Below the pieces are notes generated by a model. The model searched no databases and was not told the origin of the DNA. It saw nothing but the letters and a program-made list of their open reading frames with translations. Shown here piece by piece: positions 22,272 through 31,938 of a stretch of 64,000 bases of DNA (its first letter is position 1; each line of letters opens with the position of its first letter). The translations under genes and the position numbers were made by a program. The DNA is taken from contig CACOQC010000001.1 of NCBI GenBank assembly GCA_902629215.1, positions 62,001-126,000 of the forward strand, written 5' to 3'. Source of the DNA: an uncultured Pelagibacteraceae bacterium. Lineage in GTDB: Bacteria > Pseudomonadota > Alphaproteobacteria > Pelagibacterales > Pelagibacteraceae.

Positions 22272-22898
22272 ATGAACGTTACAATTGTTGATTATAATTC
22301 GGGTAATATAAGCTCGGTGATAAACTCTTTTAAAGAAGTTGCTCAAGATAAAGTTAATATCGAAGTTACTTCAGATTTAAACAAGATAAAATCAAGCGAT
22401 AAAGTAGTTTTGCCAGGGCAGGGCTCATTTAAAAGTTGTGTAGATGCTTTAAATATAATTAATGGGCTTTCAGATACATTAAATGAATTTGCAATAATGA
22501 ATAAAAAACCTCTTCTTGGGATTTGTGTTGGTTTGCAGATGTTTGCAGATGTTGGTTATGAAGAAACTGAAACTAAAGGCTTAGGATGGATTTCAGGAAA
22601 AGTTGCAAAAATAGATAATCAAAATGGTAAATATAAACTTCCTCATATTGGTTGGAATCAAATTAATATTGTCAAAGATAGTAAAATTTTTAAGGATGTA
22701 GAAAATAACTCTCATATGTATTTTGTTCATAGTTATGAATTTATTCCTAATGATAAAAGTGTAATTTCAGCTACAACAGATTATTCATCAAATATCGTTT
22801 GCTCTGTTGAAAAAGAAAATATCTTTGGAACCCAATTTCACCCTGAAAAGAGTGATAAGATTGGGCTTAAAATAATAGATAATTTTATCAATTTATAA
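22272..22898 (+). CDS. hisH: Imidazole glycerol phosphate synthase subunit HisH
   Basis: VDYNSGNISSV, PLLGICVGLQMFAD, FGTQFHPEKS. Confidence 0.97.
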   Translation: MNVTIVDYNSGNISSVINSFKEVAQDKVNIEVTSDLNKIKSSDKVVLPGQGSFKSCVDALNIINGLSDTLNEFAIMNKKPLLGICVGLQMFADVGYEETETKGLGWISGKVAKIDNQNGKYKLPHIGWNQINIVKDSKIFKDVENNSHMYFVHSYEFIPNDKSVISATTDYSSNIVCSVEKENIFGTQFHPEKSDKIGLKIIDNFINL

Positions 22899-23615
22899 AT
22901 GAAGATATTTCCAGCAATAGACATTAAAGATAAAAAATGTGTGAGGTTAGTTAAAGGAGATTTTGAAAATAAAACTGAGTATGAAATCACACCAGTAGAG
23001 CAAGCTGGCAAATATAAAGACCATGGATTTAAAAATTTACACATTGTTGATTTAGATGGTGCTTTAACTGGTGAAACAGTAAATTTAGATATTATTCAAG
23101 ATATAGTTGGTAAATTTAATTTAAAGGTTGAAGTAGGTGGTGGTATTAGAAATTCTAATAGTATTAAAAAATATATTGATGCTGGTGTTGAGAAAGTGAT
23201 CCTAGGAAGTGCTGCTATAAAGGATAAAAAATTTTTAAAAGGAGCATGTGAAAAATTTCCTAACAAAATTGCTTTAGGTTTAGATGCTAAAGACGGATAT
23301 TTGTCAGTATCAGGATGGAAAGAAAGCTCTAACCAATTAACTTTAGATTATTTAAAAGAAGTTAATGATTATGGAGTTAGTAGATTGATTTATACTGATA
23401 TTAATAGGGATGGCATGAAGCAAAGTCCAAATTTTGATGAAACAGCAAAAGTTGCAGAAATATCAAATTGCCCAGTGATTATATCCGGTGGAGTTTCATC
23501 AATAGATGATATTAAAAAAGCAAAGAATTTAAAAAATGTTGAAGGTATAATAGTTGGTAAAGCTATTTATGATGGTGATATAAAATTAGAAGAGCTTGTA
23601 AAAGAAGATGCTTAA
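22899..23615 (+). CDS. hisA: Phosphoribosylformimino-5-aminoimidazole carboxamide ribotide isomerase
   Basis: [28 protein letters not shown]. Confidence 0.97.
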   Translation: MKIFPAIDIKDKKCVRLVKGDFENKTEYEITPVEQAGKYKDHGFKNLHIVDLDGALTGETVNLDIIQDIVGKFNLKVEVGGGIRNSNSIKKYIDAGVEKVILGSAAIKDKKFLKGACEKFPNKIALGLDAKDGYLSVSGWKESSNQLTLDYLKEVNDYGVSRLIYTDINRDGMKQSPNFDETAKVAEISNCPVIISGGVSSIDDIKKAKNLKNVEGIIVGKAIYDGDIKLEELVKEDA

Positions 23616-24363
23616 AAATAGAATAATTCCTTGTTTAGATGTTAAAAATGGACGTGTTGTTAAAGGTATCAACTTTGTTGATCTAAAAGATGCTGGAGAT
23701 CCCGTAGAGCAAGCAAAAATTTACAGCGATGGAGGGGCAGATGAGATTTGCTTTCTTGATATTACCGCATCAAATGAAAATAGAGATATTATTTATGAAG
23801 TTGTAGAAAAAACTTCAAAGAAATGTTTTGTACCTTTAACTGTTGGTGGCGGTATAAGAAGTGTGGAGGATATCAATAAATTACTAAATTGCGGTGCAGA
23901 TAAAGTTTCCATAAATACTGCAGCAGTTGAAAATTCAAAAGTTGTAGTTGATAGTTCAAAAAAATTTGGATCTCAATGTATTGTAGTTGCAATTGATGCA
24001 AAAAAAAACGGAGATAAGTGGGAAGTTTTTACCCATGGAGGAAGGAATAATAGTGGTATTGATGCATTGGAATATGCAAAAAAAATGGAAGAAAATGGAG
24101 CTGGAGAGCTTTTAGTGACTTCAATGGATAGAGATGGAACACAAGTCGGATATGATATTGATCTAATGTCTAAAATTTCATCTAAAGTAAATATTCCAGT
24201 AATTGCTTCAGGTGGTGTAGGTAATTTAGATCACTTAGTTGATGGAATAAAATTAGGAAAAGCTAGTGCCGTTCTTGCTGCATCTATATTTCATTATGGA
24301 AAACATTCAGTAAAAGAAGCGAAGGAATATTTGGACTCAAAAGGAATACCTGTTAGAATTTGA
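23608..24363 (+). CDS. hisF: Imidazole glycerol phosphate synthase subunit HisF
   Basis: [30 protein letters not shown]. Confidence 0.98.
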   Translation: MLKNRIIPCLDVKNGRVVKGINFVDLKDAGDPVEQAKIYSDGGADEICFLDITASNENRDIIYEVVEKTSKKCFVPLTVGGGIRSVEDINKLLNCGADKVSINTAAVENSKVVVDSSKKFGSQCIVVAIDAKKNGDKWEVFTHGGRNNSGIDALEYAKKMEENGAGELLVTSMDRDGTQVGYDIDLMSKISSKVNIPVIASGGVGNLDHLVDGIKLGKASAVLAASIFHYGKHSVKEAKEYLDSKGIPVRI

Positions 24364-24364
24364 C

Positions 24365-24637
24365 ATGCTTAGCACATTAGAAAATTTATTTAATCTTGCA
24401 AGGGAGAGAAAAAAATCTCCTGTAGATGGATCTTATACAAATAAATTACTTAGCAATAAGTCTTTAAGTAAAGAAAAAATTCTCGAGGAAATAAATGAGT
24501 TGGTAGAAGCAGTTGAAAATAATTCAAACAAAATCCATGAAGCTGCAGATGTTTTTTATCATTTAATAATGTATTTAGAGGCTAATGAGGTAAAAATTGA
24601 AGATGTTATGGAGGAATTAAATAAAAGAAAAAAATGA
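24365..24637 (+). CDS. hisE: Phosphoribosyl-ATP pyrophosphatase
   Basis: SYTNKLLSNKSLSKEKILEEINELVEAV, EAADVFYHLIMYL; last gene of the his cluster. Confidence 0.93.
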   Translation: MLSTLENLFNLARERKKSPVDGSYTNKLLSNKSLSKEKILEEINELVEAVENNSNKIHEAADVFYHLIMYLEANEVKIEDVMEELNKRKK

Positions 24638-24999
24638 TTTACGATGATAATAATATCTTTGCAAAGATTTTGAGAGGAGAAATTCCTTGCAAAAAAATTT
24701 ATGAGGATGATTTTGTATTATCATTTCATGATATAAATCCACAAAAAAAGATTCATGCATTGGTCATTCCAAAAGGTAAATATATTGACCTCGATGATTT
24801 TAGTGCAAAGGCTTCACCTGAGGAGATGGTAGGCTTATTAAAAGGGATAAATACTGTTGCTAAAAAACTTGAAATTTCTGTAGATACAGGAAAAGGTTAC
24901 AGAGCTTTAGCAAATATTAGTGAGCATGGAGGCCAAGAAGTACCTCATTTACATTTCCATTTATTTGGTGGTGAAAGAGTTGGCAAAATGGTTGAGTGA
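24634..24999 (+). CDS. HIT family protein (HinT-like)
   Basis: NIFAKILRGEIPCKKIYEDDFVLSFHDI, HGGQEVPHLHFHLFGG (HxHxH). Confidence 0.95.
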   Translation: MIYDDNNIFAKILRGEIPCKKIYEDDFVLSFHDINPQKKIHALVIPKGKYIDLDDFSAKASPEEMVGLLKGINTVAKKLEISVDTGKGYRALANISEHGGQEVPHLHFHLFGGERVGKMVE

Positions 25000-25499
25000 A
25001 TAAAAAAATAGATAGAAATTATTTAGAAATATTTTCACTCAGTGAATTGAATGAAACAAAAAAACCATCAAATGAATTTATTTTAGAGTTAATCGATCCA
25101 CCAAATTTTCAATTAAATAAATTTTTTTATAAAGAAATTGGAAAAAATCATCGTTGGGTAGATAGATTAATATGGATTGATAAAGAGTGGATTGAATATA
25201 CAACAAACAATAATACCAAGACTTACATTTTAAAAAAAGAAAATGATTTAGTTGGTTATTTTGAGCTTATATTTCATCGTGATAAGAATGAAACCGAAAT
25301 AGCTTATTTAGGAATATTGGAAGAATATTTAAATAAAAAGTTAGGATCATATTTACTATCAAATGCTATTACCAAATCATTTTTGGACAAACCAAAAAGA
25401 GTTTGGGTGCATACTTGTTCTTTAGATCATAAAAATGCTTTAAATAATTATCTTTCGAGGGGCATGAAAATTTTTAAAAAAGAAACAATATCGATTTAA
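24996..25499 (+). CDS. GNAT family N-acetyltransferase
   Basis: VGYFELIFHRDKNETEIAYLGILEEYLNKKLGSYLLSNAI acetyl-CoA-site-like region. Confidence 0.75.
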   Translation: MNKKIDRNYLEIFSLSELNETKKPSNEFILELIDPPNFQLNKFFYKEIGKNHRWVDRLIWIDKEWIEYTTNNNTKTYILKKENDLVGYFELIFHRDKNETEIAYLGILEEYLNKKLGSYLLSNAITKSFLDKPKRVWVHTCSLDHKNALNNYLSRGMKIFKKETISI

Positions 25500-26044
25500 T
25501 TTTGAGCAGGCAGTTTAAAGAGATTTTTTTTTAGTTTTTGATTTTTAGTAATAGATGAAAGATATGTGTTATTAAGATTTTGATATATATCAATTGTTTG
25601 CCACCCAATTAAATTATAATTTTTTCTACTAAAAAAAATATTAATTTCATTATTATCCTCAACAAATTTATAATTAATAAATTCTTCATTAATCAATTTT
25701 TCTTCCATAATAGATATTTTTTGTAATAGAAAATCTTTGTCCAAAATTAAGTTTAGTGGGGTACTTTTTAGAGGATAGAGATAATAACTAGTTTTTGATT
25801 TTATTACTAGAGACTTACCATTTGAAACTAAAATTTTTTTATTACTTGAATCATATTCACAATAAATTTTCTTTGGATATTGAATTGTACAATTTCCTTT
25901 TTCAATTTTACCATTTATATTTTGCTCAAAATTAAAAGAAAAATTGTCAATTTCTTTTAAATTTTTTTTTATTGCATTCTTTTCTGATGCAGAAATTTCT
26001 AAAATTCCTAGTGATAAAAATACTATTAGAATAAATTTTTTCAT
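25496..26044 (-). CDS. lolA: Outer-membrane lipoprotein carrier LolA-like
   Basis: Signal peptide, FSFNFEQNINGKIEKGNCTIQYPKKIYCEYDSSNKKILVSNGKSL; adjacent to ftsK. Confidence 0.82.
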   Translation of the reverse strand: MKKFILIVFLSLGILEISASEKNAIKKNLKEIDNFSFNFEQNINGKIEKGNCTIQYPKKIYCEYDSSNKKILVSNGKSLVIKSKTSYYLYPLKSTPLNLILDKDFLLQKISIMEEKLINEEFINYKFVEDNNEINIFFSRKNYNLIGWQTIDIYQNLNNTYLSSITKNQKLKKNLFKLPAQN

Positions 26045-28167
26045 TTAAGAACATCACGTTTTCCAACATGATTTGCTTTACTTACTATGCCTTCGGACTC
26101 CATCATATCAATAATTCTTGCCGCCCGGTTGTATCCAATTTGTAATTTTCTTTGCAAAAAAGAAGTTGAAGCTTTACCTTCTGATTTAATAATCTCGACC
26201 GCTGACTCATAAAGTTCATCTTTATCAGTTTGACTTTTTGAATTTTCATTCATTTCTTTTTCATCTGCAAAACTTAAAATTTCATCTACATAGTCTGGTT
26301 CTGCTTGAGATCTTAAAAAATTATTTATTTTTTCAATTTCATTTTCAGATACAAAAGGTGCATGAATTCTGATTATTTTATTTGCAGAAGACATATAAAG
26401 CATATCTCCCTTACCCAATAGTTGCTCTGCACCTTGTTCACCTAGAATAGTTCGGCTATCAATTTTTGATGTAACTTGAAATGAAATACGAGTTGGAAAA
26501 TTTGCTTTAATAGTACCAGTAATAACATCAACACTTGGTCTTTGCGTTGCCATTATAATGTGAATACCTGCCGCTCTAGCCATTTGAGATAGTTTTTGAA
26601 TATAGTTTTCAATTTCTTTTCCAGCTACTAACATTAAATCAGACATTTCATCGACAACCACTACAATATAAGGCATAGGTAATTTATGTTTTGTATTATA
26701 GCCATCAATATTTCTTACACCTTCTTTTGTCATTAACCGGTATCTACTTTCCATTTCTTTAACTACCCATCCTAAAACAGATGCAGCTTTTTTTGCTTCT
26801 GTAATAACTGGACAAAGTAAATGTGGCACACCTTCGTAAGTTGATAATTCTAACATTTTAGGATCAATTAAAATAAATTTACATTTCTCTGGCGTATGTC
26901 GATAAAGCAAAGATAAAATTATCGTATTTATACAAACTGATTTTCCCGATCCTGTTGTACCAGCTATTAAAAGATGAGGCATTGATGTTAGGTCACCTAT
27001 AATTGGTATACCTGAAATATTCTTACCTAATGCAATTGGTAATTTGATATCTTTTTTTTTAAAGTCTGAATTGTTTAAAATTTCACTTAGATAAACATTT
27101 TCTCTCGAAGAATTAGGTAGCTCAATACCAATTGTATTACTTCCTGGAATTGTAGAGATACGAGCCGACTCTGAACTTGTATTTCTTGCTATATCATCCG
27201 AAAGGTTAATTATTTTTGATACTTTTATCCCTGCTGCAGGCTCAAACTCATTTAAGGTAACAACTGGACCATGACTTACCTTTTTAATATTTCCATTAAC
27301 ACCAAAATCTAAAAGAATTTTTTCAAGAAATTTAGGATCATTATTTTCATTATTGTTTGATTTTTCTTTTTCATTTTTTTTTGGTATTTTTAATAGATCT
27401 AATGAAGGTAATTTGAATTTATTTTTATTATAAGCGTTGTTACTTTCGGCTTTTATGAAAGGTAAATCTTCTTGAATTAGGTTTTTAATTTCTTCCTGAG
27501 GAATATACTCATTAATTATTTCATCTTTATTTGTATAATTTTTTTCTTTCTTTCCAAAAAAGATATTTGAAATTTGCTTAATATAGTTCCAAAAATTTTT
27601 GGGATTAAAATTAATACTTATCAAGAATAATATGAGAATAATGATTATTAAGGAATAATATGAAATTTTTTCATTGAAACTAATAATTGAACCCATAAAT
27701 GTTTTATCTAAATAATTACCTACAAATCCACCATTTCCATTTATGTAAAGATCAAAAGCTGGGTTATAGAAATAACTAAAAAATAAAGAGCCTATAATTA
27801 AATAAATAGATATAAAAAATAAGTTTTCTATAATTAAAAATAATTCTTTACGTCTAAATATATTAATTCCTGTAAAAATTAGTGTTATTGGAACTAAAAA
27901 AGCTATTAGCCCAATTGATTGAAAAAATAAATCTGAAGTATAGCTACCTTGAAATCCTAATAAATTTTTTATTTCAGTGTTTGCAGGAAATATAAAGTTT
28001 GGGTCTTCAGGATTGTAAGAAATAAGAGATAAAAACAACAAAACACCTAATAAAGAAATTATTACTCCAGATATTTCTATTAATCTATTTATTACAAAAA
28101 TAAGTGTTGAATTAGCTAGTTTTTTTATGTCCATAGCAGATGAATCAAATATATCACTTTGTATCAT
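26041..28167 (-). CDS. ftsK: DNA translocase FtsK
   Basis: Four N-terminal TM segments, IAGTTGSGKSVCIN, IDPKMLELSTYEGVPHLLCPV, C-terminal gamma-type winged helix (ASTSFLQRKLQIGYNRAARIIDMME). Confidence 0.97.
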   Translation of the reverse strand: MIQSDIFDSSAMDIKKLANSTLIFVINRLIEISGVIISLLGVLLFLSLISYNPEDPNFIFPANTEIKNLLGFQGSYTSDLFFQSIGLIAFLVPITLIFTGINIFRRKELFLIIENLFFISIYLIIGSLFFSYFYNPAFDLYINGNGGFVGNYLDKTFMGSIISFNEKISYYSLIIIILILFLISINFNPKNFWNYIKQISNIFFGKKEKNYTNKDEIINEYIPQEEIKNLIQEDLPFIKAESNNAYNKNKFKLPSLDLLKIPKKNEKEKSNNNENNDPKFLEKILLDFGVNGNIKKVSHGPVVTLNEFEPAAGIKVSKIINLSDDIARNTSSESARISTIPGSNTIGIELPNSSRENVYLSEILNNSDFKKKDIKLPIALGKNISGIPIIGDLTSMPHLLIAGTTGSGKSVCINTIILSLLYRHTPEKCKFILIDPKMLELSTYEGVPHLLCPVITEAKKAASVLGWVVKEMESRYRLMTKEGVRNIDGYNTKHKLPMPYIVVVVDEMSDLMLVAGKEIENYIQKLSQMARAAGIHIIMATQRPSVDVITGTIKANFPTRISFQVTSKIDSRTILGEQGAEQLLGKGDMLYMSSANKIIRIHAPFVSENEIEKINNFLRSQAEPDYVDEILSFADEKEMNENSKSQTDKDELYESAVEIIKSEGKASTSFLQRKLQIGYNRAARIIDMMESEGIVSKANHVGKRDVLK

Positions 28168-28198
28168 CTAATTTTTATTGTTAAAATTAAAAATTATT

Positions 28199-29269
28199 AT
28201 GAAAGTATGCATATTAGGAGATGGTTTAACAAGTTTAACTTTTGCTAAAGCCTTAGTAAATAAAGGAATAGTTGTAGATATTTTCTCAAATAATAAGAGT
28301 AGAAATATTACAGATAAAATAAGAACAATTGGTATTTCTAAATCAAATATAGAATTTTTAAATAAAGATATCCTTAATATTGAAAAATTCCTTTGGGATA
28401 TCAATAAAATAGAAATTTATAGTGAGAGTTCTATTAATGAAAAAATATTAAATTTTAATAACAATAATCAAAGACTTTTTTCGATAGTTAAAAATTATAA
28501 ACTTAAAGATTATTTTTTATCCAACCTTAAAAAAAATAAATTTATCAATTTTAAAAAAAATATTAATTTTGAATTAATTAAAAAAGATTATAAATTGATA
28601 ATAAACTGTGATTCTTCAAATGTTATTACTAAAAAATTTTTTTATAACAAAATAAATAAAAATTATAAAAGTAATGCTTATGTAACAATTATTAATCATA
28701 AAAGAATAAAAAATAATACAGCAACACAAATTTTTACTTCTAAAGGTCCACTAGCTTTTTTACCAGTATCTGAAAATGAAACATCTATAGTTTATTCCAT
28801 AAGAGGTTTAGAAAAGATTGATCTTTTAAACCTGATTAAAAAATATAATAAAAAATATCAAATTTTAAAAATTATAAATCCAAAAAATTTCGAAATTTAT
28901 TCATCAAATTTAAGGTCTTACCATTATAAAAATATTTTAGCTTTTGGAGATTTATTGCATAAGTTACATCCTCATGCGGGTCAAGGATTTAATATGACTT
29001 TAAGAGATATTAAAGAAATATTGGATATGATCGATGTTAGAATAGAAAACGGATTAGAACTAGACAGAACAATTTGTTCAGATTTTGAAAAAAAAAGAAG
29101 ACACACAAACCATCTTTTTTCACAAGGAATAGATTTTTTATACGAGTTTTTCAAGTTTGAGTCTGAAATTAATAATTACGCTTTAAATAAAACAATAAAA
29201 TTTTTAGGAAAAAATCAGATAATAAATAAACTAGCTACAAAATTTGCAGACAGAGGTATTGTTGTTTAA
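28199..29269 (+). CDS. FAD-dependent hydroxylase, UbiH/VisC family (ubiquinone biosynthesis-like)
   Basis: N-terminal ILGDGLTSLTFAKALVNKG, C-terminal AFGDLLHKLHPHAGQGFNMTLRDI; ATG at 28199 preferred over TTG at 28178. Confidence 0.8.
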   Translation: MKVCILGDGLTSLTFAKALVNKGIVVDIFSNNKSRNITDKIRTIGISKSNIEFLNKDILNIEKFLWDINKIEIYSESSINEKILNFNNNNQRLFSIVKNYKLKDYFLSNLKKNKFINFKKNINFELIKKDYKLIINCDSSNVITKKFFYNKINKNYKSNAYVTIINHKRIKNNTATQIFTSKGPLAFLPVSENETSIVYSIRGLEKIDLLNLIKKYNKKYQILKIINPKNFEIYSSNLRSYHYKNILAFGDLLHKLHPHAGQGFNMTLRDIKEILDMIDVRIENGLELDRTICSDFEKKRRHTNHLFSQGIDFLYEFFKFESEINNYALNKTIKFLGKNQIINKLATKFADRGIVV

Positions 29270-29271
29270 AA

Positions 29272-29919
29272 TTATTGAATTGTTGTGTTGTGGAATTGAT
29301 CAAAAGTATAAGTAGTTAATATATCTGCTATTTTTGATTTTCTTGATTTTAAATTTTGTGCTTCTAAAAGCACTTGTTTTTCCTCTAATGTAAATGGTGA
29401 AGCCATAGCTAGAGCATTTATAATCTCATCAAGGCTTTGTTTTTCTAATGCTTTCCAATTAATTATAAATCCTTTTCTTTCAAATATATTTTTTAAATCT
29501 TTAAAAATAATTTCTAAATCAGAAAATTTTATATCCTCTTTTTTATCAATTAGATCATCATGAAATTTCTCAAAATTTATTTCACATTCCCTATACTTTT
29601 TGTTGGAATTTATTTCTTTTATTATTTGAAATCTTATCAATCCCCTAAGCTCAATTAAAAAACGTTTATCTTCAGTTTCTTTAAAGCTTGTTATTTTACC
29701 CATGCACCCTATTTCATATAAATCTGGAATATTTTCATTTTCATTGTGCTTATTTTTAGGTTGTATCATACCAATCAATTTGCCAGTTTTCATACAATCA
29801 TTGACCATATCAATATATCTTGGTTCAAAGATATTTAGTGGCACAGTAGTTCTAGGAAAAATAATGAAATTACTTAATGGAAAAACAGCTAACTTTTTTG
29901 GTAAATCTTCTTTTTTCAT
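29272..29919 (-). CDS. Lon N-terminal substrate-binding domain protein
   Basis: LAVFPLSNFIIFPRTTVPLNIFEPRYIDMVNDCM. Confidence 0.88.
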   Translation of the reverse strand: MKKEDLPKKLAVFPLSNFIIFPRTTVPLNIFEPRYIDMVNDCMKTGKLIGMIQPKNKHNENENIPDLYEIGCMGKITSFKETEDKRFLIELRGLIRFQIIKEINSNKKYRECEINFEKFHDDLIDKKEDIKFSDLEIIFKDLKNIFERKGFIINWKALEKQSLDEIINALAMASPFTLEEKQVLLEAQNLKSRKSKIADILTTYTFDQFHNTTIQ

Positions 29920-29951
29920 TTTAATTATAATTATAGCATATTTAATATTGC

Positions 29952-29980
29952 TTGAATTAAAAAAAACAGCTAACTATAAT
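29952..29980 (+). promoter_or_regulatory. Sigma70-type promoter for tRNA-Gly
   Basis: TTGAAT (29952-29957) - 17 nt - TATAAT (29975-29980), 8 nt upstream of the tRNA 5' end. Confidence 0.85.
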
Positions 29981-29988
29981 ATTTTTAT

Positions 29989-30063
29989 GCGGGTATAGCT
30001 CAGTGGTAGAGCGTCTCGTTGCCAACGAGAAGGTCGAGGGTTCGACCCCCTTTGCCCGCTCCA
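29989..30063 (+). tRNA. tRNA-Gly (anticodon GCC), CCA encoded
   Basis: GCGGGTA acceptor pairs with TGCCCGC; anticodon arm CTCGT-TGCCAAC-GAG with loop TTGCCAA; GTTCGAC T-loop; terminal CCA. Confidence 0.97.
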
Positions 30064-30068
30064 AATTT

Positions 30069-30413
30069 ATGAGTGATTTATTAGATAAAAAATGTGTGCC
30101 TTGTGAAGGTGGAGTGATACCTTTTGATATTTCTGAAATTCATAAATATCAAAAAAAAGTTGATGGTTGGTCATTAATTAAAAACCAAGAAGAAATTTTT
30201 TTTTTAGAAAAAGAATTTAAATTTAAAGATTTCCTTGAAAGCCAAAATTTTGTTAATCAAGTTGGTAAAATATCAGAAGAAGAAGGACACCATCCTGACA
30301 TCATGTTTGGATGGGGTTATGCTAAGATTAAAATAACCACACATGCAATAAAAGGTTTATCAGAAAACGATTTTATATTAGCTGCGAAGATTGATAAAAT
30401 TATTAATGCTTAA
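30069..30413 (+). CDS. Pterin-4a-carbinolamine dehydratase family
   Basis: MSDLLDKKCVPCEGG, VNQVGKISEEEGHHPDIMFGWGYAKIKITTHAIKGLSENDF; in-frame ATG at 30069 after the tRNA. Confidence 0.93.
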   Translation: MSDLLDKKCVPCEGGVIPFDISEIHKYQKKVDGWSLIKNQEEIFFLEKEFKFKDFLESQNFVNQVGKISEEEGHHPDIMFGWGYAKIKITTHAIKGLSENDFILAAKIDKIINA

Positions 30414-31938
30414 AATGTCTTGTTTTAGAAAAAACAAGTATAGTGTTAGTATCATTTGCATATCTGATTATATTTTTGTCATTAATAGATCCTGATGGTT
30501 GTATGACCGCTGAAACTCCAGATTGAATTAATTTCTCTATCCCATCAACAAATGGGAAAAAAGCATCAGAGGCTGCAACAATTTCTTTAGATGGATTTAC
30601 AAATTTTTTCATTTTATTTAAAGCAATTTGACAACTATCAACCCTACTAGATTGGCCAGAACCTATACCTACAGTACTTTTATTACAAGCTAAGACAATC
30701 GCATTAGATTTAACATACCTACATATATTAAAAGCAAAAATTAAATTTTTCATCTGTTCTGCATTAGGTTTATTTTTTGAAACAATTTTAAAATCTTTCT
30801 GACTAAATTTTATATTATCTTCACTTTGTAATAAAATAGCATTGTTTGAGGAATTCATCTTATAATTTTTATTAAATACAAAGTTACTTGCATCAATTAG
30901 TCTAATATTTTTCTTTTTTTTTAAAATTTTAACAGCTTCATTGTCAAATTTGTTAGCAACTATAACTTCTAAGAAAATCTTATTTAATTCTAAGGCTAAT
31001 TTCGGACCAACTTTAAAGTTGAAAGAAACAATTCCACCAAAAGCACTAATTGGATCACATGCTAAGGCAGATTGATAACATTTTAATTTATCCTTAATAA
31101 TTGATACACCACAAGGGTTTGCATGTTTTACAATTACAACACCAGTATCTTTAGGCAAAGATTTTGAGATGGTTAAGGCTGCATAAATATCATTAAAATT
31201 GTTGTAGCTAAGTTTTTTTCCATGTAATTGATTTAAATTCAAAGAGTCATCAAGAGAATAGATTGCGCTTTTTTGATGAGGATTTTCTCCATATCTTAGA
31301 TTTTCGATTAATTTAGAGTGAAATATTTTTTTTTGAGGAAAAGAAGTGTTATTAATTTTGTTAAAATAATCAGCTATTAAAGAATCATAATATGCAGTTT
31401 CAGAAAAAGCTTCTTGAGACATTTTTTTTCTAAATTCTAAGCTTGTCGATCCATCATTTTTTTTTAGTTCATTTATTAATTCATCGTATTGATTTAATGA
31501 AGTAATTACAGTTACATCATTATAATTCTTTGCAGCTGCACGAACCATAGTTGGCCCACCGATATCGATATTTTCTATGATATTTTGATGATTTAATTTA
31601 TTCTTTATCACTTTCTCAAATGGGTAAAAGTTTACAATTACTAAATCAATATTTTCTATATTATTCTGTTTAATATCTTTTAAATGTTTTTTATTACCTC
31701 TTTTATTTAAAATCCCTCCATGTATTTTGGGGTGAAGTGTCTTTACTCTTCCATCTAAAATTTCAGGGGATTTAGTAAAATTTGAGATTTCTATAGCTTT
31801 AAATCTTAGTTTTTTAATTTTTTTGTAAGTTCCACCGGAACTTAGAATCTTAATATTGTGTCTTTTTAATATAGTTAAAAGAGATTTTAAATTTCCTTTA
31901 TCTGATACAGAAATTAAGGCATTTTTGATTTTACTCAT
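30403..31938 (-). CDS. purH: Bifunctional AICAR formyltransferase/IMP cyclohydrolase
   Basis: ALISVSDKGNLKSL, EILDGRVKTLHPKIHGGIL, GSINDKNIIRYANDTNTILVFS. Confidence 0.97.
   Translation of the reverse strand: MSKIKNALISVSDKGNLKSLLTILKRHNIKILSSGGTYKKIKKLRFKAIEISNFTKSPEILDGRVKTLHPKIHGGILNKRGNKKHLKDIKQNNIENIDLVIVNFYPFEKVIKNKLNHQNIIENIDIGGPTMVRAAAKNYNDVTVITSLNQYDELINELKKNDGSTSLEFRKKMSQEAFSETAYYDSLIADYFNKINNTSFPQKKIFHSKLIENLRYGENPHQKSAIYSLDDSLNLNQLHGKKLSYNNFNDIYAALTISKSLPKDTGVVIVKHANPCGVSIIKDKLKCYQSALACDPISAFGGIVSFNFKVGPKLALELNKIFLEVIVANKFDNEAVKILKKKKNIRLIDASNFVFNKNYKMNSSNNAILLQSEDNIKFSQKDFKIVSKNKPNAEQMKNLIFAFNICRYVKSNAIVLACNKSTVGIGSGQSSRVDSCQIALNKMKKFVNPSKEIVAASDAFFPFVDGIEKLIQSGVSAVIQPSGSINDKNIIRYANDTNTILVFSKTRHFKH

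Noticed and set aside
29702-29998. 98-aa ORF ending in tRNA-Gly
   Set aside because: Antisense to the Lon-domain gene and runs through the tRNA promoter into the tRNA.
30003-30068. Supplied ORF 30003..30413 as a 136-aa protein
   Set aside because: Its first 22 codons lie inside tRNA-Gly; the conserved protein begins at the ATG at 30069.
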